From assembly GCA_963800865.1 (NCBI GenBank), contig CAWDCL010000002.1, positions 124,001 through 188,000 on the forward strand: 64,000 bases of DNA, read 5' to 3'. The stretch is from JALOKP01 sp963800865. GTDB lineage: Bacteria; Acidobacteriota; Polarisedimenticolia; J045. A program made the position numbers and the translations under genes. Within the stretch, counting starts at the first letter, position 1. Each line of letters opens with the position of its first letter. The notes beneath the pieces were generated by a model that was given only the letters and a program-made list of their open reading frames with translations, ran no database searches and was not told the origin of the DNA. This document shows positions 55,901 to 64,000 of the stretch, in pieces.

Positions 55901-58802
55901 GAAGGTGTTGCCGTCGGAGTTGCCGTAGAGGCGCAGCTCCGAGACGCCGTTCTCGGACAGGCAGAGGTTGGTCACGCTCGCGTTCGAGACGTTGACGAGG
56001 TCGAGCCCGATCTCGGCGCCGGTCGCCGCGCCGCAGGGGTTCCCCTCGCCGGCGGAGCGGATCGTGAGGTTCTTCAGCGAGAGGCCGGTCACGCCGGTCA
56101 CGCGCATCCCCGGCAGGTGCTCGCCGGGGTTCTGCGTCGCGTCGATCGCGCTCAGCGGGCAGCCGGTCGGCGCGGCGGTGCCCTCGATGTCGACCCGCTT
56201 TCCGAGCGTGACGTGCTCGGAGTAGCTGCCGGGACCGGCCAGGAGCAGGTCGCCGTCCGCGGCGGCGTCGATCGCCGGCTGGAAGCGCTGGAAGCAGAGG
56301 TCGGGCGCGGGATCCCAGCCCGAATCGGCCGGCTGCCGGACGAACCAGGGGGCGTTCGTGCGCGCGACGAAGCCGGTCGTGTCCGCCAGCCCGACGACGA
56401 GGTCGCCGGCGCCGCCGGGGGCTGGGCCGCTGACCGCACCCCACCAGTTGTCCCGGGCCACGACCGCGACCGTGCCGCCGCGGTTCTCCAGCCCGGTCGC
56501 GTTCCCCTGCAGGATCGAGCGGCCGATCGTCAGCAGGGCCGGTGCCTCGGCCAGCACGCCGACGAACCCGTGGTTGATGAACCGGCTCTGCTCGACCAGC
56601 ACCCCGAGCGCGGTGCTTCCGCGCGCGTTGAGGCCGGTGTCGTTCTGCCGGATCCGGTTGCAGTAGAAGGTCCCGGTCGGGACGTTGGTCAGCACGATGC
56701 CGCGGCCGTCGTCTCCGGCGGTGGCGCCGGTGTGCAGGCTGACGTCGTTCCCCTCGAACCGGACCTCGCTGGCGTCGGCGATCTCGATCCCGGCCCGGCC
56801 GTCGGCGATCGAGGCGAGACCGTTCCCCTGGACGAAGTCCCCGGCGAATACGAGCGTGCGGTTCGTCCCCCCGGTGCCCGGGTTCTTGAAGCGGACGCCG
56901 CTGCCGGCGTTGTTGCGGATCAGGCTGACCTTGAGCTCCAGCTTGCCGTTGCCGTTGATCGCGAGCAGGCCGACACCGCTGTCGGGCGTGCCGTCGGCCA
57001 CCGCGTCGCGGAGGTCGACCGCCAGCAGCCGGTTCCACAGGCCGTCCACGGTCGGCGAGCCGGTGCTGTCGAGCAGGATCCCCTGGCGGCAGCCGTAGGC
57101 GGCCATGTTCTGGACGAAGACGTCGCGCAGCGCCGGGTGCGCCGGATCGCCGACGCGCACGCAGGCGTGGCCCGGCGCGCCGCTGACCTCGATCCCGTCC
57201 CAGGTCACGCCGGAGGACAGGATCCGCAGCACGTCCTGCGTGTTGGTCCCGGCGAGCTGCGTGTTGGGGGCGATGCCGCTGCCATCCACGACGAGCGGCT
57301 TGCCGATCGTCACGTTCTCGTTGTAGGTCCCCTCCGCGACGTTGACCGTCTCGCCGGCGCAGGCGGCGAGCACCGCGCGGCCGATCGTGGCGCAGGGTGC
57401 CGTGTCGACGGTGCAGAGGTTCGCGGCATCGCTCCCGGTCGGCGCGACGTAGCGCGGCCCGGTGACCTCGTCGACGGAGCCGTCGCAGTCGTTGTCGGTG
57501 CCGTCGCAGAGCTCGTCGGACGGGGGTGCAGTCGAGCGGGGCGAGCGGGCCCGGAGGCGGGCCGGCCGGGGCCGTTGCGCCGTCGCCGGCGAGCCCCGCG
57601 GCAAGCGAGGCATCGAGCGCGCCCCACAAGGCGAGCGGCCGGCCGCCCGACACGGTCAAGGCCACGCTGCCGCGCAGCGCACCGTCCCGCGCCAGTTCGA
57701 CCGCGCGCTGCACGGCGCCGCCGGACGCGTCGAAGGCGGCGAGCCGCAGCGCGACCGGGGCGCCGGACGCATCGCCGGCAGCGCCCGGGCGGGCGAGCCA
57801 GGCGACGAAGAAAACACCTTGCAATGGGTCCCACGCCGCGGCCGGCGCGAACGTCTCGTCCGCCGGAAGCTCGCCCGTCAGCGCGATCGCCGGCGCGACG
57901 GCCGCAAGCCGTCCCTCGGCATCCACGGAGAGCAGCCGCAGTTCGGCCGCCCGGAGCCCCTCGCGCTCGCCGTCGACCGCCACCGCGAGCACGCCGTCGC
58001 CGAGGGCGATCGCGAGCCCCGCGGGCCGCACCTGCTCGACGGCGGCCGGCGGCGCGACGATCCCGGCGTGCGCGTCGAGGCGCGCGGCGCGAAGCTCCGC
58101 GGTGCGGTCGGCGCCGGTTTCGATCCAGAGCACGAACCACTGGGCACGCCACGCGTCCCACGCCAGGCGCGGCGCCGCGGCGCGAGCCCCGGCCGCGGTC
58201 TCGAAGGCCGCGCGTGCGCCCGCCTCGCCCGTTCCAGGAATGACCTCGACGAGGACGCGATCGCCGCCGGAGCCGCGCTCGATCCAGGCCAGTCCCAGCG
58301 CCGGCCCGGCCCCCGCGGCCAGGTCGACGCCCGCGACGGTGCCGGCGGAAGCGCTCGCGATCTCCTGCCGCTCGATCAGCTCGCCGGCGCGGTCGACGCG
58401 CGCGAGGTGGAGCGTGTCGCCGGTGGTTTCGCCGGCACGGGCCGCGGCAGCGGCGGTGACCCAGGCCGCCGCGAAGCCGGCGGCGTGCGCGACGACGCGG
58501 GCCGGCGGCGAGGGGCGCGACCCGTCGAGGCAGGCCGCGTCGGCGGACCCGGTACCGAACGAGGCCACGAGCGGGCGGCCGTCGTGCTGCGACGAGACGA
58601 GGAGCGGGAGCGGGGAACGGCAGGCCGTTCCGGGACCGGCTTCGAGCGGAACGCCGGAGGCGTCGCTCGCCGGAAGGCCGGGGCCGGCGAGCCGCGCCGA
58701 CGCCGGCCGCGAAGCGGCAAACGCCGGATCGGACCCGGGCAGCGCCGCCAGCGGCAGCAAAAGAAGAACGATCAGGAACACGATCCGTCGCGCAAGGCTC
58801 AC
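52940..58802 (-). CDS. Giant secreted protein: MopE-type metal-binding repeats and beta-helix, one +1 shift
   Basis: About 1,950 residues start at GTG 58802 with a signal peptide (ARRIVFLIVLLLLPLAALPG) and GGAGG ahead. The first 420 residues are a beta-rich domain of unknown kind. At 57518-57527 (one extra C in a run) the frame passes to SDELCDGTDNDCDGSVDE. Four such MopE-type CDG-DNDCDG motifs (PF11617) are present, with long stretches of right-handed parallel beta-helix repeats around them (ITGNTLTDAGGAG, SNTIRGGAVGIVAG and many more), and a fibronectin-like segment. It ends GANEF. The protein is probably surface-exposed; ligand and role are unknown. Confidence 0.83.
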
Positions 58803-58841
58803 CGGGGGCCTCCGGCTCTCGGGAACGCCTCTCCCGAGAAA

Positions 58842-58854
58842 GCACAAGTTGTGC
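58842..58854. promoter_or_regulatory. 13-base palindrome upstream of the giant protein gene
   Basis: GCACAA-G-TTGTGC is a perfect inverted repeat about 40 bases ahead of GTG 58802. It may be an operator. No clear promoter boxes were found next to it, and the rest of 58803-59086 shows nothing else recognisable. Confidence 0.35.
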
Positions 58855-59086
58855 ACCGTCTCCCGGCTCCCCCGGCGGATTCTGCGGCCGACCGACCCCG
58901 ACGGCCGGCTCGCGGGACGCAGGAGGGAGCCTCCCCTGGTGGGGTCGGAGAGAGCGCGAACAACCTCGGCGATCTGTGGCACCGGTCTTTCGGCGGCCAC
59001 GCGGTCCCCGGGGAGGTCGCCCTCACCCCGCGTGCGAACGCGTCCAGCCCTTCTTGTACGTCACGACCCAGGGACCGGCAAGCCGT

Positions 59087-59812
59087 TTATCGGGCTCGCT
59101 GCGGTTCGCCGTCCGCGCCCTGCCCGCGGCGTTCGAACCACGCCGCCAGCGACCCCGAGATGTCGACCGCAACGCGCGGCCGGACGGTGTCGATCCGTTC
59201 CGGCTGGCCCGCGAGGCGGCAGAGATCCTCCATCACGTCGCCGACGAAATCGCGCACCATCCCGGGGTCGGGGCGGGCCGTGGCGGAAGCGGGGAACGCG
59301 CGCGGCGGACCGATCCGCAGCTCGATCCGGCCGGGCCGGGGCCAGCGCCGACCGCGCGGCAGGACGTCGAAGCTGCCGTGAAGCGCCGCCGGTACGACGG
59401 GGACCCCGGTCAGGGCGGCGGCCCAGCCGATCCCGACCCGGCCGCGCTGCACCTTCCCGTCGTGGGAGATCCGCCCCTCGGGGAAGATCCCGAGCGTCGC
59501 GCCCCGGCGCAGCAGTCCGACCGAGCGCCCGATCGTCTCCACCGGGTCTTCCAGCGCCGCGGGGATGCAGTACTGCCCGTCGAAGAACCAGCGCCAGAAG
59601 TTCGAGCGCTCGTACCAGCGGGCGGTGACGAGGAAGTGGACCGGCTGCAGCGGGAAGAGGCACGCGACGAGCCACGGATCGATGAACGAGGAGTGATTCG
59701 TCGCGACGATGACGGGGCCGCTCAGGGGAACGTGCTCTCTGCCGACGACGCCGAGCCGGATCGCCGGCCAGGCGAGCCGCGGGGCGGTCGTGAGCACGGA
59801 GTAGAGCCACAT
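59087..59812 (-). CDS. 1-acyl-sn-glycerol-3-phosphate acyltransferase-type enzyme
   Basis: The 241-residue protein belongs to the PlsC family, which moves an acyl chain onto lysophosphatidate in phospholipid synthesis. Motif I is VIVATNHSSFIDPW (HX4D), motif III FPEGRISHDG, and motif IV VPVVPAALHG. One N-terminal hydrophobic segment is compatible with membrane association. The start ATG is at 59812. No other lipid genes are next to it, so it may act on another acceptor. Confidence 0.88.
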   Translation of the reverse strand: MWLYSVLTTAPRLAWPAIRLGVVGREHVPLSGPVIVATNHSSFIDPWLVACLFPLQPVHFLVTARWYERSNFWRWFFDGQYCIPAALEDPVETIGRSVGLLRRGATLGIFPEGRISHDGKVQRGRVGIGWAAALTGVPVVPAALHGSFDVLPRGRRWPRPGRIELRIGPPRAFPASATARPDPGMVRDFVGDVMEDLCRLAGQPERIDTVRPRVAVDISGSLAAWFERRGQGADGEPQRAR

Positions 59813-59943
59813 TCGGCAGTCCTCGCGGGCGGCATCCTACCCCACCCTCGAAGATCGGGCGCTGCGCGGCTCCGCCGACCCGCCGTGCCGGGAGCGTCCG
59901 TCGGGCGTGGGGAGTAACGGCTTCGCTTCCCGGGCGGCTCCGG

Positions 59944-60552
59944 TCAGGGGAGCGCGATCCGCACCGAGACCGCGCCGCGGAGGTCGCCGGCCTTGTAGCC
60001 CGTCGCCCGGTCCCGCGGGTACTTCTCCGCCAGCGCCGCCTTCACCGCCGGGTCGATCGCCGCCGGATCGCCGTGGCACTGGAGGCAGGGCGCCGCGATC
60101 GTCAGCGGCGACAGGTAGAGCAGGTTGCGCTGGGCCGCGCGGCCGGCGCCGGCCGGAACCACTTCTTCAGAGACCTCCACGATCTCCGTCATCATCTCGC
60201 CCCGCGCGTGCGCCGCCGCGAGCGCGTCGAGCAGCTCCTTCTCCCACGCATCGGGCGCGTTGGCGGGGTTGCGCGGCCGCGTCGTGACGCGGCGGACCGT
60301 CATCCCGTCCTTCGAGAGGCCGGCGGCGATTCCCGGCGCGATCTCGGCGCAGACCCGTACACCCTGCGCCGCGCCTCCCTCGGCCAGCGCCGCGGAGAGG
60401 TTCTTCATCAACTCGCCCTTGAGCTGCTGGGCCGCCTTGCGGGCCCGTTCGAGTTCGGCCGGGGGCGCCTCCGAGCCGCCCGAAACGGCCCACGCGACGA
60501 ACAGCGCGCCGAGTCCGCCTGCAACCAGGAAAACCCGCTGCGTCTTGGTCAT
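59944..60552 (-). CDS. DUF3365/Tll0287-like heme protein, membrane-anchored
   Basis: The 202-residue protein begins with a membrane helix or signal (VFLVAGGLGALFVAWAVSGG), followed by a DUF3365 domain: helices AARKAAQQLKGELMKNLSAAL-like at the start, NPANAPDAWEKELLDAL, and one heme-binding CLQCHGDP. The domain is seen in periplasmic parts of sensor kinases and in Tll0287, which is linked to redox sensing. GGAG lies ahead of ATG 60552. It is divergent from mgtE. It probably binds one heme c, since CxxCH is intact. Confidence 0.85.
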   Translation of the reverse strand: MTKTQRVFLVAGGLGALFVAWAVSGGSEAPPAELERARKAAQQLKGELMKNLSAALAEGGAAQGVRVCAEIAPGIAAGLSKDGMTVRRVTTRPRNPANAPDAWEKELLDALAAAHARGEMMTEIVEVSEEVVPAGAGRAAQRNLLYLSPLTIAAPCLQCHGDPAAIDPAVKAALAEKYPRDRATGYKAGDLRGAVSVRIALP

Positions 60553-60644
60553 GCCGCTCTCCTCGCCGGCCGTCTCCGTGTCCGTCCCGGCGCCGGCTTA
60601 GGCTACCATCGCCGCTCCAGCTCCCCCGTCCCGGAGACCGGCCC

Positions 60645-62039
60645 ATGAAACCCCCGGCCAACGATCTGCCGCCGCGCCCCGCGCCCGGCAGCCGCTACCA
60701 GCTCGGCACGGTGCGACGCCTGCTGCACCGCGGCGCGCGCGGCAACGTCGCCAACATGTTCGCGCGCATCCACCCGGTGGACGCCGCGCACCTGTTCGCT
60801 TCGCTGACGCCGGCCGAGGGGGTGCGGCTGCTCGAGACGCTGATCCAGGAGTCGGGGCCGGCGCGGGTCGCCTCGATCCTGACCGAGATGGACGGCCCCG
60901 ACGCGGTCGCGCTCCTGGTCGGCCAGACGCCCGACGCGATCGCCCGCCTGCTGTCCGAGATGCAGTCCGACGACGCGACCCTGCTGGCCGCCCTCCTGCC
61001 CGAGCCGCTGGCCGCCGACGTCCTGTCGCGGATGGAAAAGGAAGCGGGGGAGGACGTGCGTGCGCTGCTCGAGCACGAGGAGCGGACCGCCGGCCGCCTC
61101 ATGACGACCGAGTTCTTTTCGCTGCACCAGGACATGACGGTGGCCGAGGCCGTGGCCGCGCTGCACAAGCGGGCCGAGGACGCGGAGACGGTGCTCTACC
61201 TCTACGTCGTGGACGCCGAGGAGCGGCTGGTCGGGGTGGTCAGCATGCGCCAGCTGCTGATCCGGCCCCCCTCCGAGAAGCTGTCGTCGGTGATGGTGCC
61301 GGACGCGATCCGCGCCACGACCGAGATGCCGCAGGAGGAGGTCGCGGAGCTGATCTCGGAGTACGGCCTGCTCGCGGTGCCGATCGTCGACGAGGACGAG
61401 AAGCTGGTCGGGATCGTGACCGTCGACGACATCATCGACATCGTCGAAGAGGAGGCGGGGCGCGAGCTGCTGGGACTGTCGGGCGTCTCGCCCGAAGAGT
61501 CCGCCGAGACGCCGGCCCGGCGCTCGCTCCGGCTGCGGGCGCCGTGGCTGCTGGTCAACCTCGGCACCGCCTCGGTGGCGGCGCTGATCATCTCCCGCTT
61601 CCAGGGCACGATCGAGGCGCTGCCGCTGCTCGCCGCACTCGGACCGATCGTCGCCGGGGTCGGCGGCAACGGCGCGACGCAGACGCTGGCGGTGATCGTG
61701 CGCGGCCTGGCGCTGGGCGAGGTCGGCCGCACGGGAAGGACGGTCGCCAAGGAGGGCCTGATCGGCCTCGGCCTCGGCGCCGTGACCGGCCTGGCGGTCG
61801 CAGGGGGAGTGGCCGTGGCGTCCGGGCGCCCGGTGCTCGGCGCGATCGTCGGCACCGCGCTGCTGATCAACCTGATGGTCGCCGGACTGATGGGGTCGGC
61901 GGTGCCGATCCTGCTCAAGCGGCTGGGGTTCGATCCGGCGGTCGCCTCGGGGGTGTTCGTCACCGCCTGCACCGACATGAGCGGCTACTTCACGTTCCTC
62001 GGGCTCTCGGCGGTGATGCTCAAGATCCTGCAGGGTTGA
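60645..62039 (+). CDS. mgtE: Magnesium transporter MgtE
   Basis: This channel of 464 residues admits Mg2+ and closes when Mg2+ is high. The N-terminal superhelical domain (about 1-130) has ASLTPAEGVRLLETL and DDATLLAALLPEPLAADVL. Two CBS domains follow (MTTEFFSLHQDMTVAEA, YLYVVDAEERLVGVVSM; LAVPIVDEDEKLVGIVTVDDIIDIVEEEA). Five membrane helices carry GPIVAGVGGNGATQTLAVIVRGLALGEV, and the C-terminus has VTACTDMSGYFTFLGLS. It overlaps the convergent DUF309 gene by about 20 bases. Confidence 0.95.
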   Translation: MKPPANDLPPRPAPGSRYQLGTVRRLLHRGARGNVANMFARIHPVDAAHLFASLTPAEGVRLLETLIQESGPARVASILTEMDGPDAVALLVGQTPDAIARLLSEMQSDDATLLAALLPEPLAADVLSRMEKEAGEDVRALLEHEERTAGRLMTTEFFSLHQDMTVAEAVAALHKRAEDAETVLYLYVVDAEERLVGVVSMRQLLIRPPSEKLSSVMVPDAIRATTEMPQEEVAELISEYGLLAVPIVDEDEKLVGIVTVDDIIDIVEEEAGRELLGLSGVSPEESAETPARRSLRLRAPWLLVNLGTASVAALIISRFQGTIEALPLLAALGPIVAGVGGNGATQTLAVIVRGLALGEVGRTGRTVAKEGLIGLGLGAVTGLAVAGGVAVASGRPVLGAIVGTALLINLMVAGLMGSAVPILLKRLGFDPAVASGVFVTACTDMSGYFTFLGLSAVMLKILQG

Positions 62040-62415
62040 CCCGGATCCGCGGCAGCGGGAGCGATTGCAGTCCTTCGAGGCCGTCCGGGCCGGCGATCTC
62101 GAGCTGCCGCTGCCAGCCGCGCATGTCGTCGAGCAGCCCCGCCACGTCGATCCCGCGCCAGCCCGGCGCGAACGGCTCGAGGTGCGCGAGGGCGCGGCGC
62201 AGCATGATCGTCGCCCCCTGCCAGTTGCCGCGCCGCACGTGGTGCAGCGTGACGGCGGCCTGCAGCATCCCCTGGTAGAGCACGCGGTGAGGCGCGAGGT
62301 CGGCCTTCCACTCCAGCTCCAGCACCTCGTGACACTCGAAGAAGTCGCCGCGGTTGAACAGCTCGATCCCCTGCCGCACCCGCGGCGCGAGCCCCGGCTC
62401 AGCGGCTGCGGCCAT
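62020..62415 (-). CDS. DUF309 protein
   Basis: The 131-residue helical protein has the DUF309 signature GIELFNRGDFFECHEVLELEW, followed by LYQGMLQAAVTLHHVRRGNWQGA and further helices to GWQRQLEIAGPDG. The paired HE and H residues suggest a metal site, but the family has no assigned activity. ATG 62415 lies inside the end of the receiver-like gene upstream (17-base overlap), so these are translated together. Its 3' end overlaps that of mgtE. Confidence 0.84.
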   Translation of the reverse strand: MAAAAEPGLAPRVRQGIELFNRGDFFECHEVLELEWKADLAPHRVLYQGMLQAAVTLHHVRRGNWQGATIMLRRALAHLEPFAPGWRGIDVAGLLDDMRGWQRQLEIAGPDGLEGLQSLPLPRIRVNPAGS

Positions 62416-62773
62416 GACGCACCACGACCGCGCCGGGGTTTCCGGCGACCAGCCCGTTGGGGACGACCTCGGTGCAGCCCGCGGCGCGGCCGCGCGCGAG
62501 GAGCGCCTCGTCGATGTGCGGGCCGTAGCCGACGACCGGCACCGCACCCTGCTCGCGCACCAGCGCGACGAGCGCCTCCCACGGCGCGCGCGCGGCGAGG
62601 TTGACCAGCACGAGCAGCGGCTGCGCGTCGAGCGCGGCTCGCAGCGTGTCGGGCGCGGTGACGCAGCGCGGCCGGTAGCCCGCCTCGGCCAGCGCCCCCT
62701 CGATCTTCGCCCGCAGGAAGAGGTTGTCCTCGATCAGCACGACCGTGGGCCGCTCCGCCGCCGGAACGCTCAT
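62399..62773 (-). CDS. Receiver-like domain protein lacking the phospho-acceptor Asp
   Basis: The 124-residue product looks like a stand-alone receiver: TVVLIEDNLFLRAKIEGALAEAG matches the first strand and helix with one acidic pair residue, and GAVPVVGYGPHI and GCTEVVP match the later strands. At the usual phosphorylation site it has VLVNLA, so Asp is replaced by Asn58. It would be a constitutive or protein-binding receiver. ATG 62773 is chosen; GTG 62800 overlapping the previous gene's stop is an alternative. DUF309 follows with overlap. Confidence 0.72.
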   Translation of the reverse strand: MSVPAAERPTVVLIEDNLFLRAKIEGALAEAGYRPRCVTAPDTLRAALDAQPLLVLVNLAARAPWEALVALVREQGAVPVVGYGPHIDEALLARGRAAGCTEVVPNGLVAGNPGAVVVRHGRSR

Positions 62774-62796
62774 CGGCGGGACCTTGCCCTCGCCCG

Positions 62797-64000
62797 TCAC
62801 CCGGCGGCCGGCAGCACGGTGCCGGTGACTTCGCCGAAGCCGACCCGCACCCCGTCCCGCTCCGCGCCGGCGGTGATCGCCAGCTCGTCGCCGTCCTCGA
62901 GAAAGGTGCGCGTCTCGCCGGAGGGCAGCGCGAGCGGCTCGGTCCCGCGCCAGGAGAGCTCGAGCAGGCTCCCGCGCGACTCCTTCGTCGGGCCGCTGAT
63001 CGTCCCCGAGGCGATCAGGTCGCCCGGGCGCAGGTTGCAGCCGGTGATGGTGTGGTGCGCCACCTGCTGGCGGACGTTCCAGTAGAGGTGGCGATGATTG
63101 CTGCGCGCGATCCGGGCCCGCTCCGCCATCTTCGCGGTCTTCAGCCAGACGTCGAGCGCGATGTCGAACGACCAGGGCTCGGTTTCGGAGAGATACGGCA
63201 GCGGGGGCGGGTCATGCTGGGGCGGGCCCTCGACGCGGAACGGCAGGAGGGCCTCGAGCGTCACGACCCAGGGCGAGATCGAGGTCGCGAAGTTCTTGGC
63301 CAGGAACGGCCCGAGCGGCTGGTACTCCCACTTCTGGATGTCGCGCGCGCTCCAGTCGTTGACCAGCACGAAGCCGAAGATCTGCTCGTGCGCCCGCCCG
63401 AGCGGGATCGGCTCGCCGAGCGCGTTCCCCGGCCCGGTGAAGAAGCCGACCTCCAGCTCGAAGTCGAGCTGCCGGGTGGGGCCGAAGACGCGGCGCCGCC
63501 GCGCCGTCGGGCATCGTCTGCCCCCGCGGGCGCCGGATCGGCGTGCCCGAGACGACGATCGAGCTGGCGCGCCCGTGGTAGCCGACCGGCAGGTGCAGCC
63601 AGTTCGGCAGCAGCGCGTTCTCCTTGCCGCGGAACATCACGCCGACGTTCGTCGCGTGCTCGCGCGAGGAGTAGAAGTCGGTGTAGTCGCCGACTTCGAC
63701 CGGCAGCAGGAGCGTCACCGCGGCCCGCGGCACGAGCGCCGCGTCGCGCAGCCGCTCGTTCCCCTGCAGCTCCGCGTTCGCGGCGTCGAGCAGGCCGGCG
63801 ATCCGCTGCCGTGCGGCGCTCCAGGCCGCGCCGCCCAGCGCGATCAGCGGGTTGAGCGAGGCGCGCTCGAACAGCCGCCTGCCGTCGAGCGGGGTGCCGC
63901 GGAACATCCCCGCGGCGTCGAGCGCGGCGAGGTCGAGCACGTGCTCGCCGATCGCGACCCCGAGGCGCGGCGGCGAGCCGCCGCAGCGGAAGATGCCGTA
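62797..64000 (-). CDS. Fumarylacetoacetase, 5' end cut by window edge, one +1 shift
   Basis: Fumarylacetoacetase splits fumarylacetoacetate to fumarate and acetoacetate, the last step of tyrosine breakdown. The readable part begins YGIFRCGGSPPRLGVAIGEHVLDLAALD, with the catalytic His in LPVGYHGRASSIV, the metal ligands in DFELEVGFFTGPGN and LVNDWSARDIQKWEY, and the C-terminal LRPGDLIASGTISGP. The frame breaks at 63491-63505 in a GCGCCGC-rich run: RRPRGQTMPDGAA is followed one frame over by RRVFGPTRQLDFELEV. The gene starts beyond 64000. It is upstream of the receiver-like gene. Confidence 0.9.

Noticed and set aside
52823..58243. A continuous open frame of about 1,800 codons on the + strand
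   Set aside because: It runs opposite the giant beta-helix protein gene, has low-complexity Arg/Gly/Val composition without domains, and is a by-product of very high G+C. The minus-strand frame has signal peptide, motifs and ribosome site.
62020..62039. Overlap of mgtE and the DUF309 gene as a sign of a false gene
   Set aside because: Both proteins are well-formed to the ends; short tail-to-tail overlaps are common in compact genomes.

Overview
This is a 64 kb stretch of very GC-rich bacterial DNA (about 70% G+C) with densely packed genes, many GTG starts and ATGA/GTGA stop-start overlaps. The gene content fits a Gram-negative heterotroph, most likely an Acidobacteriota member (for example Thermoanaerobaculia). 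The clues are an Oar-like TonB-dependent receptor with a carboxypeptidase-regulatory N-terminal domain, many secreted metallopeptidases, NapC-type multiheme cytochrome c, MopE-type CDG-DNDCDG repeats, eukaryote-type Ser/Thr kinase and histone H1-like proteins. The lineage is inferred from gene families, not from a marker gene. No rRNA, tRNA, CRISPR array or intact insertion sequence was seen.

Layout. (1) 1-14062: a divergent peptide/polymer-utilisation locus. A seven-gene leftward operon (M20 peptidase, PLP lyase, HEAT/beta-lactamase-fold hydrolase, YfcC carrier, amidohydrolase, M14 and M28 peptidases) faces a rightward set (GntR regulator, TonB receptor, secreted cyanophycinase, CapA). (2) 14075-19111: a leftward group with a spermidine-synthase-like membrane protein, a small membrane protein, a YkgJ cysteine-cluster protein and a YtcJ-like amidohydrolase. 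(3) 19226-26842: HAD phosphatase, glnA, acyl carrier protein, DUF2062-methyltransferase fusion, pgi with an aldose epimerase, an MBL hydrolase and a small basic protein. (4) 27101-29661: a sigma-54 activator with a degenerate receiver, then two paralogous H1-like genes with matching leaders and terminators. (5) 29714-36352: methylmalonyl-CoA mutase, LarA-like racemase, DUF349 protein and a second M14 peptidase. (6) 36583-40884: a complete MacAB-like ABC export operon. (7) 40911-47245: BON proteins with rmuC and an alkyltransferase-like gene, a membrane protein, a FAD oxidoreductase and ribA. (8) 47440-52750: a multiheme cytochrome, a kinase-pseudokinase and an O-antigen-ligase-like protein. 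(9) 52940-64000: a giant MopE/beta-helix surface protein, acyltransferase, DUF3365 heme protein, mgtE, DUF309, a receiver-like protein and a truncated fumarylacetoacetase.

Three genome-scale patterns stand out. A palindromic hairpin repeat sits between convergent genes; its arms covary and it supplies the TAG stop codons of four genes. Two tandem H1-like loci share a leader hairpin with a compensatory base-pair change. About a dozen genes look interrupted, and every interruption is equivalent to one extra base, often at GCGCG-like sites. That points to a systematic sequence error (or, less likely, one biological cause) rather than random gene decay. Those genes are annotated across the interruption.
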